Below, piece after piece: positions 24,893 to 34,018 of a stretch of DNA of 64,000 nucleotides (positions within the stretch are counted from its first letter, which is position 1; each line of letters begins with the position of its first letter). A model generated the notes under the pieces. That model was given only the letters and a program-made list of their open reading frames with translations, was not told the origin of the DNA and ran no database searches. This DNA comes from Oscillospiraceae bacterium (GTDB lineage: Bacteria > Bacillota > Clostridia > Oscillospirales > Oscillospiraceae), in assembly GCA_910575815.1 (NCBI GenBank), contig CAJTFN010000001.1:428507-492506 (forward strand). Reading direction: 5' to 3'. A program made the position numbers and the translations under genes.

Positions 24893-26383
24893 TTACCCCT
24901 TTCCGCGGGAGGTGTTCTCCCGCCTTGAAATCGATTCGCCGGAAGGCTCCCCGGTCTCCAGAAAGACGGAGGGATGGCGGCGGCAGGTGGCCAGGCTCAC
25001 CGCCACCAGCGCGGCGCCGCAGGCCACAGTGCCGGGGACGGCGGCGCCCAGGCCGAAGGGCTGCCCCGCCAGCTTCCAGCCCACGCAGACCGTAAAGCCG
25101 GCGGCCATGCCGGCGATGACGCCGGCGCTGGTGGCCTTCCGCCAGAAGAGGGCTGCGAAGGCGGGAATCCCCGCCGCCGCTGCGTAGAAGCTCCAGGCGA
25201 ACATGAGAATATTATAGGCGTTTTTGATGTAAAGCGCAATGACCAGCGCGCCCAGGGGCAAAATGACGGAGAAGAGCCGGGAGAGGAGGATTTCCGTCCG
25301 GTCCTTCATCTCCGGGAAGAAGGATTTTCCGATGTCGTGGACGCAGGTCTGGACGCTGACCAGCAGATAGCTGTCCGCCGTGGACATGATGACAGAGAGA
25401 ATACCCGCCAGGGCCAGTCCCGTCAGGCCGATGGGCAACACGTGAATGGCCAGGGCGGGGACCACGGCGTCGGTGTTGCCGTAGGCCGCCAGGGCGCCAT
25501 CCCCGATGACCTGATGGGCGGCGACGCCCATGAAGTAGACCAGGGCGATGGTGACGCCGTAGACGGCGGTGCCCAGGAACATGCCCTTTTTGGCGGCGCT
25601 TCGGTTTCTGGCGGCGAAGGCCCGCTGCCACATCTCCGCCCCGGCCATGGTGAAGACCAGATAAGTGACGATGTCTCCCAGAATGCTGCCGTCCACATAG
25701 GGCTTCGCCAGAGCCGGGTCCAGGCCCGCCAGGAAATTGGAGAAGCCGCCGATGCTGCGCAGGGAGGCCACGGGAATCAGAATGTAGACGAAGAGAATCA
25801 GCATGTAGAATTGCAGCACGTCGGTGTAGACCACGCCGAAGAGGCCGCTGGAGGCGGTGTAGACCATGAAGATTACGCAGGCGATGAGGGCCCCGGCCTC
25901 GAAGCTGAGACCCGCCTGGCCCCCCAGCATGTTGATGATGGTGGCGGTGGCCGTCACCTGGGAGGCCACCGTGCCCATCATGGTAAAGGCCACCAGGGCC
26001 GCCAGCAGAATTTTCGCCGTTTGGCCAAAGCGGCGGGAAAAGAGATCCGGAATGGAGGTGATGTCATAGCGCATGCCCAGATCGGAGATTTTCCCGGAGA
26101 TGCCAGAGAAGAGGAACATGCCCAAAAGATAAGGGATGGCGGTCATCACCGCCTTGAAGCCGCTGGAGTAGGCCACCCCGGCCCGGCCCATGAGGCCGCT
26201 GCCGCCGATGATGGTGGCGCAGACCGTGGCCATCATCACCAAAGGGCCCAGGGTCCGGCCCGCCACATAGTAATCTCCGGAGTTTTTAATGCGCCGGACG
26301 AAGTAGATGCCCACTGCCACCATGGTGATCAGATAGAGGGCGATGATGCCCAGGTCCAATGAGCTGAGCTGGGTGTGATCCAT
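24893..26383 (-). CDS. Sodium:solute symporter (SSS family)
   Basis: 496 residues from the ATG at 26383 (MDHTQLSSLDLGIIALYL); AAAGGT lies nine bases upstream, and the longer frame into the promoter region is not used. About 13 hydrophobic segments are visible, and the SSS-type early segment GGSGLMGRAGVAYSSG and the helix-6-like AGAEMWQRAFAARN are present. Members import proline, pantothenate, sugars, carboxylates or amino acids with Na+. The substrate is not readable, but tight coupling to threonine deaminase suggests an amino acid such as threonine or serine. The promoter is at 26509-26537, giving a leader of about 120 bases in which I see no recognised riboswitch. Confidence 0.9.
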   Translation of the reverse strand: MDHTQLSSLDLGIIALYLITMVAVGIYFVRRIKNSGDYYVAGRTLGPLVMMATVCATIIGGSGLMGRAGVAYSSGFKAVMTAIPYLLGMFLFSGISGKISDLGMRYDITSIPDLFSRRFGQTAKILLAALVAFTMMGTVASQVTATATIINMLGGQAGLSFEAGALIACVIFMVYTASSGLFGVVYTDVLQFYMLILFVYILIPVASLRSIGGFSNFLAGLDPALAKPYVDGSILGDIVTYLVFTMAGAEMWQRAFAARNRSAAKKGMFLGTAVYGVTIALVYFMGVAAHQVIGDGALAAYGNTDAVVPALAIHVLPIGLTGLALAGILSVIMSTADSYLLVSVQTCVHDIGKSFFPEMKDRTEILLSRLFSVILPLGALVIALYIKNAYNILMFAWSFYAAAAGIPAFAALFWRKATSAGVIAGMAAGFTVCVGWKLAGQPFGLGAAVPGTVACGAALVAVSLATCRRHPSVFLETGEPSGESISRRENTSRGKG

Positions 26384-26508
26384 GTGTACCGTACCTTTCT
26401 GTTTCCATTGCCTGCCCTCACGGCAAAGACCCAAAGAGGCCCTTCCGTCCGCCGCGCCGGAGGAGAAACGCCGTCTCCGTCGCGGGAGCCTTCCATTTAT
26501 TGCCTGTC

Positions 26509-26537
26509 ATTATAGCGGAAAAACGGACTTTCGTCGA
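26509..26537 (-). promoter_or_regulatory. Promoter of the SSS transporter-ilvA operon
   Basis: Minus strand TCGACG (26532-26537), 17-base spacer, TATAAT (26509-26514). Confidence 0.7.
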
Positions 26538-26679
26538 GAGGCTTGCCAAATTTTTTCGAAAAAGTAAACATATTTGTAATTATCCGATTGGAAATTAGGC
26601 GCCGCCCGGAAAGGGGAGAGGCGCCCTTTGGAAGAAAAGCGGTTTTCCGGAGGGTTTTTCCGTTTTTGGCAAAGGCGCG

Positions 26680-26708
26680 TTGCGTTTGACGGACAAGGGG
26701 GTTATAAT
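26680..26708 (+). promoter_or_regulatory. Sigma-A promoter of the EEP-family gene
   Basis: TTGCGT (26680-26685), 17-base spacer, TATAAT (26703-26708), 55 bases before the ATG at 26763. Confidence 0.75.
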
Positions 26709-26762
26709 GCCCTTGTAAAGAAGCGCGCGGAGCCATGAGAACAAGAAGGAGGAACATCGGAT

Positions 26763-27800
26763 ATGCAGGCATTGCCAAAGGAGGAGCGGCGGCGGTTGGG
26801 CGCGCTGCTGGACCAGAAAAGCCAGGCGGAGGTGATGGCGGAGATTTCCCAGTTTTCCCAAGTGGAGATTCACAATTTGGCCTCTCCGCCGGAGAGGCCC
26901 CCGGAGGGGCTGGGGATGCTGGTGTTCAACATGGAGCGGGGCGTCCATCTGGCGGAGCTGGGGGACTTTTTGGAGACCTGTCCGGCGGTGCGGCCCTTTG
27001 ATGTGATCCTGGCCAACGAGCTGGACGACGGCTGCGTCCGCTCCGGCGGGAAGAACACCACCCTGGCCCTGGCGGAGCGGCTGGGACTGAACGCGGCCTT
27101 CGGCTTGGAATTCATTGAACTGGTGAACGAGGAGGACCCCAAGGGCTTCCACGGCAACGCCGTCTTCTCCCGCTGGCCTATCCGGCGGGCCCGGGCCGTC
27201 CGGCTGCCGGAGCAGTACAATTGGTACTTCGACCGCCAGAGGCGCATCGGCGGGCGTCTGGCGGTGCTGGCGGAACTGGACGTGGCGGGAAAGCCGGTGG
27301 GGATGGGGACCATCCATTTGGAAAACCGGACCCATGGCCCGGGCCGTCAGGCGCAGCTGGAAACTGTGCTGGCCGCGGCGGAGGAGATGTTTCCCGGCAT
27401 GCCGGTGGCGCTGGGCGGAGACCTGAATACCAACACCTTCGACGGCCGGGATAAGGACGCTATCCAGGCTGTGGCGGGAAGTCCCGCCCTTCAGCGCCGG
27501 TGTCTGGAGGAGGTGCCGGCCTGGGAGGGATGCCTGACCGCGGCGGAGGCCGCGGGCTACCAGCTGCTTCCAGACCGGCCTGCCGGTACCCGGCGCAAGC
27601 CCCTGCCCGGCGGCGGGCATCTGGACCTGCGGCTGGACTGGCTACTGGTCCGGGGATGGAAGGTTTTGGAGAGCCGCACAGCCTCCACCCGGCGGGCGGA
27701 TTGCGGCTTCGCTCCGGCCGGCAGCGCTCTGGCAGCCTTTGAAGGGGAGGAACTTTCGGACCACAACGCGGTCTGGGCCTGCTGTGAGGTGCGGCCTTGA
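26763..27800 (+). CDS. Endonuclease/exonuclease/phosphatase (EEP) family protein
   Basis: 345 residues, ATG at 26763 with AAGGAGGA upstream. The metal-dependent EEP fold is recognised from its ordered motifs: FNMERG near residue 54, the metal-ligand Glu in LANELDDG, GNAVFSRWPI, the GDLN motif (LGGDLNTNT), LDWLLVRG and the terminal SDH (LSDHNAVWA). Relatives include DNase I-like nucleases, sphingomyelinases and inositol phosphatases. There is no signal peptide or membrane segment, so it is probably cytoplasmic, and the substrate is unknown. It appears monocistronic with its own promoter; a weak hairpin followed by seven Ts (27875-27900) may end it. Confidence 0.85.
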   Translation: MQALPKEERRRLGALLDQKSQAEVMAEISQFSQVEIHNLASPPERPPEGLGMLVFNMERGVHLAELGDFLETCPAVRPFDVILANELDDGCVRSGGKNTTLALAERLGLNAAFGLEFIELVNEEDPKGFHGNAVFSRWPIRRARAVRLPEQYNWYFDRQRRIGGRLAVLAELDVAGKPVGMGTIHLENRTHGPGRQAQLETVLAAAEEMFPGMPVALGGDLNTNTFDGRDKDAIQAVAGSPALQRRCLEEVPAWEGCLTAAEAAGYQLLPDRPAGTRRKPLPGGGHLDLRLDWLLVRGWKVLESRTASTRRADCGFAPAGSALAAFEGEELSDHNAVWACCEVRP

Positions 27801-27874
27801 CCGGGAGATGGACACTGGAAGCTCAGGCGTGTGTTCCCGCGTGTTTTATTCAGGAGGAAATCCTGTGCAGGGGC

Positions 27875-27900
27875 GGACCTTACGGGGCCGTCCTTTTTTT
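27875..27900 (+). terminator. Possible terminator after the EEP gene
   Basis: GGAC (27875-27878) and GTCC (27890-27893) flank a G+C-rich loop, followed by seven Ts. The stem is short. The rest of 27801-28138 holds no convincing gene, only this and a sigma-D-like site. Confidence 0.4.
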
Positions 27901-28067
27901 GTGAGGGGGCTTCTATCGAAAAGAGTGTTTGCCGGAGTCCGGATAGGCCTCCGCGCAGCCGGTTTTCGAGTGGGCGTTTCACCATGATTCCCGAGAAGAA
28001 CCGAAGCGCCGGAGAGCGATTATCCGCCGCAGATTATCCCAGGAATGGGGGACCTTGCCGGAGCTTC

Positions 28068-28094
28068 TTATCTTTTTCGCCAGACAGCCGATAT
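28068..28094 (+). promoter_or_regulatory. Possible sigma-D (sigma-28) flagellar-type promoter
   Basis: GCCGATAT (28087-28094) matches the -10 of flagellar sigma promoters (GCCGATAA) at seven of eight positions. TTAT (28068-28071) 15 bases upstream is only half of the TAAA -35. It lies directly upstream of a gene with flagellin-like ends, which raises its weight. Confidence 0.45.
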
Positions 28095-28138
28095 GATAAG
28101 TGAATGAAACGGCGGCTTGGCGAAAGGGGGCGCTTGGA

Positions 28139-31100
28139 ATGGGCGAATTGAAAATCCGTGGAAACAGAGGGGTAAACGTGCCCCGGTATCAACCGGCGGA
28201 CCGGACGGAAAAGACCTCCGGCACCAGCCGGGGCCTGGTGGAGACGAAGGGGTTCACTGTCTCGGAGACCTTGCGGAAGCTGATGACCCGGGTAGGTCAG
28301 GCGGAGAACCAGACCCGGGAGAGTCACCGGGTCCTCCAGACGGGGGAGGTGGCGCTGGCCGAGGTGCGGGAGAACCTGGACCGCATGGCGGAGCTGGCCC
28401 GGGAATCCGCCGGGGAAGGGACGCCGGACCGTGCCGCCCTCCAGGAAGAGCTGGAGCGCCTGGGGAAGGAGATTGGCCGGATGCTGTCCAGCGCCTCCGC
28501 CGGAGGCGTCCGGCTGTTTTTGGACGGGGACGCGGGCCTGGAGGGCGGCGCGCCGCTCTATGCGCTTTTGGGGGAAGAAGCATCCGGACAGGAGGGGACG
28601 CTGCCCGACTGGCTGCTGAACGCGGTTACGGAGGAGGACCTCACGCCGGAGAAGCTGCTGGAGGCCCTTGGGCTGGACAAAACCGCTACCGGCGCGGAGC
28701 TGCTGGCCGCCGTGATGAACGGCTCCCTGGAGAGCGATTCCGCCGTGGGCTATCTGGCCGCCCTGTACTTGGGCGCGGTTATCACCGGCGGCGGCGCGGT
28801 GGAGGCCGTGGATTTGAAGCAGGCCATGGAGGGCCTGCGGCAGCTGCTGGAGAAGGTGGCGGAGGGAGTTCCGCCGGACCGGGCCGTGGAGCTGCTGACC
28901 AACGGCGAGTTCACCAGCCTGGAGGATTTCCAGGGCCGCTTTACCGGCGGCGCGCTGCCGGGGCTCCAGGAGTTCCTGACGGATTTGCTCCTGAACGAGG
29001 GCGGGAACCCGCTGATGAACGGCTCCTCTCTCCTGACCCTGCTGGCGGGAACCGAGGGCGTTAAGCTGGATTTGATGATGGGACTTCTGGAGGCCCTTCA
29101 AAGCTCCGGAGCCGGCCCGGCGGCTTTGTCCGTGGAGGGCGGTTTGGAAAACGGCCCGGCGGCGGAGGGGGGAACAGCCCATCCGCCCCTTCTGACGGAG
29201 GCCCGGGGCCCGGTGCAAGCGGCGGGACGGGATCTCTCCGGCGTCGTCTTCGACCCGGACAGCGGCGTGCTGACGGTGAGCGGCAAGGCGGACGTAACCC
29301 TCCGGGGGACGGAGCAGCCCCTCCGGGGGATTTGGATAACCGGCTCCGGAACCGTAACCCTCCAAAATGTGAAGGCGGAGGTTCTGACGGTCTCCGCCGC
29401 CGGGGCCCGGGTGTTCAGCGCGGGAGAGGCGGCGCTGGGAGAGGTCCGGCTGGAAGAGGGCTCGTCCCTGACCCTGGACGGCGGAGGATTGATACGGCTG
29501 GGGAAGGTGGCGGCCGGGTCTTCCGGCACGTTGCGCCTCACCGGCGGCGTGGCTGTGACGGCGGAGGAGCCTCTGCCTCTGCCCGTGCTGGTGGATGGGC
29601 CGGTATCTTTGGCGGCTCCGGGGGGACAGGTGAGCAGCTTTGGCGGAAAGCCGCTGGACCCCTTCGATCTGATCTGGAAGACCTTCCTCCCGGGCTGGAG
29701 CGGCGTCACCGCCCTGTCGGTGAACGGGCGGCAGGCCCGGATGCTGCTGGATCCCTCGGTTCCCGCCCGGCTGTGGCTGGACCGTGGAGACCCAAACCAG
29801 GGCTCTCCCGTGTATACCCTGCTGATCCGGGGGCGGGACGGGCGGAACCACCCCAGGACCCGTTACGCCTATCTGCACTGGAACCAGTGGATCGAGACCT
29901 TTGAGGAGATTTCCATGTATCCCAATCCCTTCACCGTCACCGGCGGCGAGGCGGGGCAGGACTGGCTTTATGAGGAGGAGACCCATACTCTCCGGATTCT
30001 CTCCAACCAAGTGACCGCCATCTCCGGCGGCCCGGGGACCGATGGGAACCGGGAGCCCTTCAGCGGACGGATTGCCCTGTCCGACGGCATTGGGCCGGTG
30101 GAGCTGGCCCTGGACGGCGTGGCCTGCCAGGTGACCTGGGGCGGGGCTTTTTACCTGGGGCGGGACAATGCGGTGACGCTGCTTTTGCCGAACGGGACAG
30201 GAAATCTCTTTGAGAGCGGCGAGGGCTTCGCGGGCATTGCCCTGGGAGACGGGACCACCCTTTGCATCGACCGGGGGGAGCCGCCCAGCGGCGGAGTTCC
30301 CGACGGGACCCTCGCCGCCTCCGGCAGCGGCGGCGGCGCGGGCATCGGCCGGGACAGCGAGAGCGGCCGGGACCGGACCAGCGAAATTTTGATTCGCGGC
30401 GGCGTGATCACGGCCCGGGGCAGCGGCGGCGGCTCCGGAATCGGCGCGGGAAAGCACGGCTTCATGGGGCCGGTGACCATGCTGGGGGGTCGCGTGGACG
30501 CCACCGGGGAAAAGGGCGGCGCTGGGATTGGCGGCGGCCTGGGCGCGCCGGTGGGGGATATTCACATCCACGGCGGTATGGTGACTGCTGCGGCCACCGG
30601 CCATGCCGCCGCCATCGGCGCGGGCGTGCAGGGGGGATGCGGAGACATCCTCATTGACGGAACCGCCCGGATTCGAAGAGCCCGGGGCGGTAATCCAGGC
30701 GCGGACATCGGCGCCTGTCTTTTCGGCGGCTGCGGGAAGGTCCAGGTGTCCGGCGCCGCCGACATCGGGGGCGCGAAACTCCGGACGCAGAGCGGTGTCT
30801 CCCTCCAAATGGGGGAGGACGTGGTGACGCTGCCCCAGTTCCGTCTCTCCGCCAGGGCGCTGGGGCTGCATGAGCTCTCCGTTGCCACCCGGGAGGAAGC
30901 CCGGGCCGCCGGGCGGACCCTGGAGGCGGACTGCCTTTGGGTGAGCCGGATTCAGGAGGCCTACGGTGCGCTGTACACCCGGCTGGAACGGAGCCAGAGC
31001 GGACTTCGGGGCGTCTATCAGTATGTCAGTGTGACGGAGGGGCTGGTGCGGGATACCGCCGCCGCCGGGTCATTGCTATGGGATACCAGCCAGTCCATTC

Positions 31101-31174
31101 CCCGGTCTGCCGCCCAGGCGATGCGCACCCACGGAAGGCGGGGGATGGAGGATGTGGAGCGTCTGCTGCGTTGA
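28139..31174 (+). CDS. Giant flagellin-like protein with glycine-rich beta-repeat insert
   Basis: 1011 residues from the ATG at 28139, with AAAGGGGG eight bases upstream; a GTG at 28100 is an unlikely alternative. Residues about 38-127 follow the flagellin D1 pattern (GFTVSETLRKLM, then VLQTGEVALAEVRENLDRMA, then DRAALQEELERLGKEIGRM). The last 80 residues follow the flagellin C-terminal pattern (YGALYTRLERSQSGLRGVYQ, VTEGLVRDT, ending MEDVERLLR). The canonical N-terminal SSGLRIN region is absent. The roughly 800-residue insert begins alpha-helical, then becomes beta-rich with glycine repeats (about 690-870: units like GGVITARGSGGGSGIGAG), as in surface adhesins. No signal peptide. It may be exported by a flagellar system and display an adhesive domain; no other flagellar gene is in the window. 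Confidence 0.75.
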   Translation: MGELKIRGNRGVNVPRYQPADRTEKTSGTSRGLVETKGFTVSETLRKLMTRVGQAENQTRESHRVLQTGEVALAEVRENLDRMAELARESAGEGTPDRAALQEELERLGKEIGRMLSSASAGGVRLFLDGDAGLEGGAPLYALLGEEASGQEGTLPDWLLNAVTEEDLTPEKLLEALGLDKTATGAELLAAVMNGSLESDSAVGYLAALYLGAVITGGGAVEAVDLKQAMEGLRQLLEKVAEGVPPDRAVELLTNGEFTSLEDFQGRFTGGALPGLQEFLTDLLLNEGGNPLMNGSSLLTLLAGTEGVKLDLMMGLLEALQSSGAGPAALSVEGGLENGPAAEGGTAHPPLLTEARGPVQAAGRDLSGVVFDPDSGVLTVSGKADVTLRGTEQPLRGIWITGSGTVTLQNVKAEVLTVSAAGARVFSAGEAALGEVRLEEGSSLTLDGGGLIRLGKVAAGSSGTLRLTGGVAVTAEEPLPLPVLVDGPVSLAAPGGQVSSFGGKPLDPFDLIWKTFLPGWSGVTALSVNGRQARMLLDPSVPARLWLDRGDPNQGSPVYTLLIRGRDGRNHPRTRYAYLHWNQWIETFEEISMYPNPFTVTGGEAGQDWLYEEETHTLRILSNQVTAISGGPGTDGNREPFSGRIALSDGIGPVELALDGVACQVTWGGAFYLGRDNAVTLLLPNGTGNLFESGEGFAGIALGDGTTLCIDRGEPPSGGVPDGTLAASGSGGGAGIGRDSESGRDRTSEILIRGGVITARGSGGGSGIGAGKHGFMGPVTMLGGRVDATGEKGGAGIGGGLGAPVGDIHIHGGMVTAAATGHAAAIGAGVQGGCGDILIDGTARIRRARGGNPGADIGACLFGGCGKVQVSGAADIGGAKLRTQSGVSLQMGEDVVTLPQFRLSARALGLHELSVATREEARAAGRTLEADCLWVSRIQEAYGALYTRLERSQSGLRGVYQYVSVTEGLVRDTAAAGSLLWDTSQSIPRSAAQAMRTHGRRGMEDVERLLR

Positions 31175-31270
31175 CAGGGCAATGGCTGGCGGGAGATGCC
31201 CTGGAAGATAAGCGAGGTGGGGAAGAGCGCTGGACATCAGCGGATCGGACCGCCGTCGCAATATACAGGG

Positions 31271-31303
31271 AAAAGCACGATGGAAAGGTCGTGCTTTTTC
31301 TTT
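31271..31303 (+). terminator. Terminator after the flagellin-like gene
   Basis: AAAAGCACGA (31271-31280) and TCGTGCTTTT (31289-31298) around an eight-base loop, followed by TCTTTT. Confidence 0.85.
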
Positions 31304-31365
31304 TGCTTAGGAAGAGATGGCATGCGGGGAGAGGAACGAGGACATTACGCCGCACGGAAAAACAG

Positions 31366-31413
31366 AACGCAGGTTCCGTGAATGGAAAAACCGTTCACGG
31401 AACCTGCGTTTTT
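31366..31413. terminator. 17-bp bidirectional hairpin between convergent genes
   Basis: AACGCAGGTTCCGTGAA (31366-31382) and TTCACGGAACCTGCGTT (31394-31410) are perfect complements, with Ts on the plus side (31409-31413). On the minus side it follows the CapA gene closely and probably ends it. Confidence 0.8.
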
Positions 31414-31441
31414 ATCGGTTTACAGCGCCTCAAAGAATCCT

Positions 31442-32725
31442 TCACCCGCCCGTTTCCGGCTGGCTGCCATTCCCGCCAGTCTCCGGTGCCATTGGGGAAC
31501 GCTCCTGGCCTTCCTCCGGCCCAAAAATGGCGTGGCAGTTCTCCAGAGCCTGGGTAAGGCGCTTTTCCAGAGCGTCCCCCGCTTCGCCGGAAGCCAGAGC
31601 GGCGTTTATGTCCAGAAGCTGGAAACGGGGAGTCGTCCCTGCATTCCGGTGGAGCATGTACATGGGATCGTAGCGGTAACCGGAGACCTGGGTTTCGCCG
31701 GTTTCATTGTCTCGGGTGAGGATCAGAGTCAGTACCGCCGTGGTGTCGGTAAGGGGCTTATTTTGGGAAGAGATGAAGTTTCCCAGAGAGTAGCAGACAA
31801 AGCCCTGCCGCCCGTCGGGCAGCGTGCGGAGCTCCATGGGCTGGGGGACATGGGAGTGGCCGCCCAGAAGAATGTCCGCGCCGTTTTGGAAGAGAAAGTC
31901 CGCCAGCTCCTCCTGATATCGGTTCTGCTTGGTTTTGTATTCCAGACCCCAGTGAATCATCACCGCCACCAAATCCGGTTTCAGGGCCCTGGCGGCCTCC
32001 AGGTCTCCGGCCAGGCGCTCCCAGTCCGGCTTGGAGAGGTTGGTCAGATAATCGGTGTTGAAGACGTTGATGGCATAGGGGTGTTTCTTGGGCACAGGGA
32101 TGCCGTTGGTGCCGTAAGTGTACCCAAGGAAGGCCACGGAGATTCCACCTACGTCGGCCAGGACGATGTTGTTCTCCCGCTCCTCCTGGGTCCGGCTGGT
32201 GCCCACATGGGCCAGCCCCTGCTGGTCCAGCACGTCCAGGGTGCGGCTGAGGCCGGAAAAGCCCCGGTCCAGACTGTGGTTGTTGGCCGTGAGGCACAGG
32301 TCGAAGCCAAGCTCCCGTATCCCCCGGGCCATGTCGTCAGGGGAGTTGAAGGCGGGATAACCGGAGTAAGGAGGACCGCCGGAGAGAGTGGTCTCCAGGT
32401 TGACCACGGCGTAGTCCGCGGCCTCCACATAGGGGCCAGCCCCGGCCATGATCCGGGCGTAGTCATAGCGCTCCTGAGCGGCGTCCCAGGCGTCGTTGGT
32501 GATGGGCATATGACTCATGGCGTCGCCGCAGACGGCCAGCGTGGCCACAGTGGGCGCGGGGGGCTCTGGAGGCTCCGGTTCTTTTTCCGGCTCTGGGGTT
32601 GCCGCCGGTTCTTCCGGCGCGGAGTACTGAGAGAGCTCCGCGAGGGCCGGAGGCGGTTCAGAGCCGCCGCAGGCGCTGAGACAGAGCAGCAGGCAAAGGA
32701 GCAGCGCGGAAAGGCGCAAACGCAT
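31442..32725 (-). CDS. CapA-family (poly-gamma-glutamate synthesis type) lipoprotein
   Basis: 427 residues from the ATG at 32725, with AAGGAAG upstream. The N-terminus is a lipoprotein signal (LLLCLLLCLSACGGS, lipobox cysteine), then a Pro/Glu-rich linker (EPEKEPEPPEPPAP). The CapA metallophosphatase-like domain follows: AVCGDAMSHMP, VVNLETTLSGG, LCLTANNHSLDRG, a later VVHWG-like segment and LGGHSHVPQPME, with conserved Asp, Asn and His. CapA/PgsA proteins take part in capsule polyglutamate synthesis, but single copies without capBC are common and of unclear role; none of those partners is here. It acts on the outer face of the membrane. It ends just before the bidirectional hairpin at 31366-31413. 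Confidence 0.88.
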   Translation of the reverse strand: MRLRLSALLLCLLLCLSACGGSEPPPALAELSQYSAPEEPAATPEPEKEPEPPEPPAPTVATLAVCGDAMSHMPITNDAWDAAQERYDYARIMAGAGPYVEAADYAVVNLETTLSGGPPYSGYPAFNSPDDMARGIRELGFDLCLTANNHSLDRGFSGLSRTLDVLDQQGLAHVGTSRTQEERENNIVLADVGGISVAFLGYTYGTNGIPVPKKHPYAINVFNTDYLTNLSKPDWERLAGDLEAARALKPDLVAVMIHWGLEYKTKQNRYQEELADFLFQNGADILLGGHSHVPQPMELRTLPDGRQGFVCYSLGNFISSQNKPLTDTTAVLTLILTRDNETGETQVSGYRYDPMYMLHRNAGTTPRFQLLDINAALASGEAGDALEKRLTQALENCHAIFGPEEGQERSPMAPETGGNGSQPETGG

Positions 32726-32809
32726 GGGAAGCACTTCCTTCCTGTGACCGGCTTTCATATTTTTGAGCCGGGCCCGCCCGGCGGTGGTCCGAAGAGGCGG
32801 AGCCGACTG

Positions 32810-33745
32810 TCAGAGCTTGTCAAACATCTTTTTCAGCTCCTCAATGTAAAAGTCCGCCAGGGGATGACGCTCCTGGCCCTTTCGGGTGACATAATAGTGA
32901 GTGAGCAGATTGTCCTCACCCCGCAGGGGGACGGAGGAGAACTGGTAGTGGTCCGGGTGCTGCCACTGTGTGGAGCTGATGAAAAAGGAATCCGTGTGAG
33001 CCACGATGTCCTGACTGGCAGCGCTGTCATTGATGGAGATGACGCATTTGGGCGGGGTTTGAAACAGCTCCTCAATGGAGCGGGAGGAGTCGTCGTAAAA
33101 GCGGCCGAAGTTCTCCTGGTTTTCCGCGATGACATAGGGGAATTCCACCACCCGCTCCTCGAAGGCCTCCGCGCCCTCCTCCGTCAGAAGGGGGTGGTCG
33201 TCCCGGAGGACGATGCTGATCTGGCTCTCCCCCAGCAAGGAGTAGTCCAGATTTTTCACGCCGCAGAGGCGCTGGATTCTCTGCTGATGGGACTTGGTCA
33301 GAAATACGACGCCCAGGTCGGAACGGCAGTGCTGCACATCGTCCAGCACGTCAAAAAAGGACTGCTTTTTCAGGCGGATATAAATTGTGTCCCCATAGCC
33401 GCCGGAGATGTGAGACCAGAGGTTGGTGATGGGCACGCTGAGAAAGTAGGAGCGCATGGACGAGACACTGAAATACTGCTTGCGGAAGTGGCTCTTGGCG
33501 TACAGGTTTTCCACGAAGTCCTTCTTTTCGATGATCTCCCGGGCGTAACTCAAAAACTCCCGGCCCTCCGCGGTGACGGAAACCCCTTTCTTCGTCCGCA
33601 GGAAAATCTGAATCCCCAGCTCCTCCTCCAGGGACTTGATGCTGTTGCTGACGTTGCTCTGAGACGTGTATAGCTGCTCGGCGGCCTTATTGATGGACTC
33701 GCATCGGGCCACCTCCACAACGAAGCTGAGCTGTTGAAATGTCAT
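32810..33745 (-). CDS. LysR-type transcriptional regulator
   Basis: 311 residues from the ATG at 33745, with AAGGAGGTG eight bases upstream. The N-terminal winged helix is typical (MTFQQLSFVVEVARCESINK, then YTSQSNVSNSIKSLEEELG), followed by a linker helix and a periplasmic-binding-like effector domain. It is divergent from the opine-dehydrogenase gene, with a 270-base A+T-rich gap that contains a dyad and a promoter lacking a good -35. This is the standard layout of a LysR regulator activating its divergent target. The likely co-inducer is a substrate or product of the 34.0-43.5 kb operon. Confidence 0.92.
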   Translation of the reverse strand: MTFQQLSFVVEVARCESINKAAEQLYTSQSNVSNSIKSLEEELGIQIFLRTKKGVSVTAEGREFLSYAREIIEKKDFVENLYAKSHFRKQYFSVSSMRSYFLSVPITNLWSHISGGYGDTIYIRLKKQSFFDVLDDVQHCRSDLGVVFLTKSHQQRIQRLCGVKNLDYSLLGESQISIVLRDDHPLLTEEGAEAFEERVVEFPYVIAENQENFGRFYDDSSRSIEELFQTPPKCVISINDSAASQDIVAHTDSFFISSTQWQHPDHYQFSSVPLRGEDNLLTHYYVTRKGQERHPLADFYIEELKKMFDKL

Positions 33746-33890
33746 GGCGCACCTCCTTCGAGAAAACGGGGGGAGATCGATCCTCCGCCCCACAAAGCCA
33801 AATCCTATAGCCCGTTCTCCCGCGGCAGCGGGGAGCTATAGGATGGTTCGGCGGGCTTGCGGAGGTCGGCCGGGGGCCAGAGATATCAAA

Positions 33891-33949
33891 TTCATATAAT
33901 TAATTGAAAGAATATCATATAAACGGGTTTGCTGTCAATGTGATATAAT
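33891..33949 (+). promoter_or_regulatory. Promoter and probable LysR site of the opine/ABC operon
   Basis: A perfect TATAAT (33944-33949) has no acceptable -35 at normal spacing, as in activator-dependent promoters. Upstream, the A+T-rich TTCA-N10-TGAA dyad at 33891-33908 could be the LysR-type binding site. The rest of 33746-34018 holds no gene. Confidence 0.5.
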
Positions 33950-34018
33950 AAAAGTCGAAAACAGGGAGCACTTCTTTGTTTAATTTGTGCAAAGGATATT
34001 ACGATGGGGGGAAGCAAC

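Noticed and set aside
26384..26509. Possible riboswitch in the leader of the SSS-ilvA operon
   Set aside because: About 120 bases with small hairpins only; no T-box, lysine, glycine or other known motif recognised.
28034..30871. 945-codon minus-strand frame opposite the flagellin-like gene
   Set aside because: A mirror frame of the repeat region, without a recognisable fold or start site.
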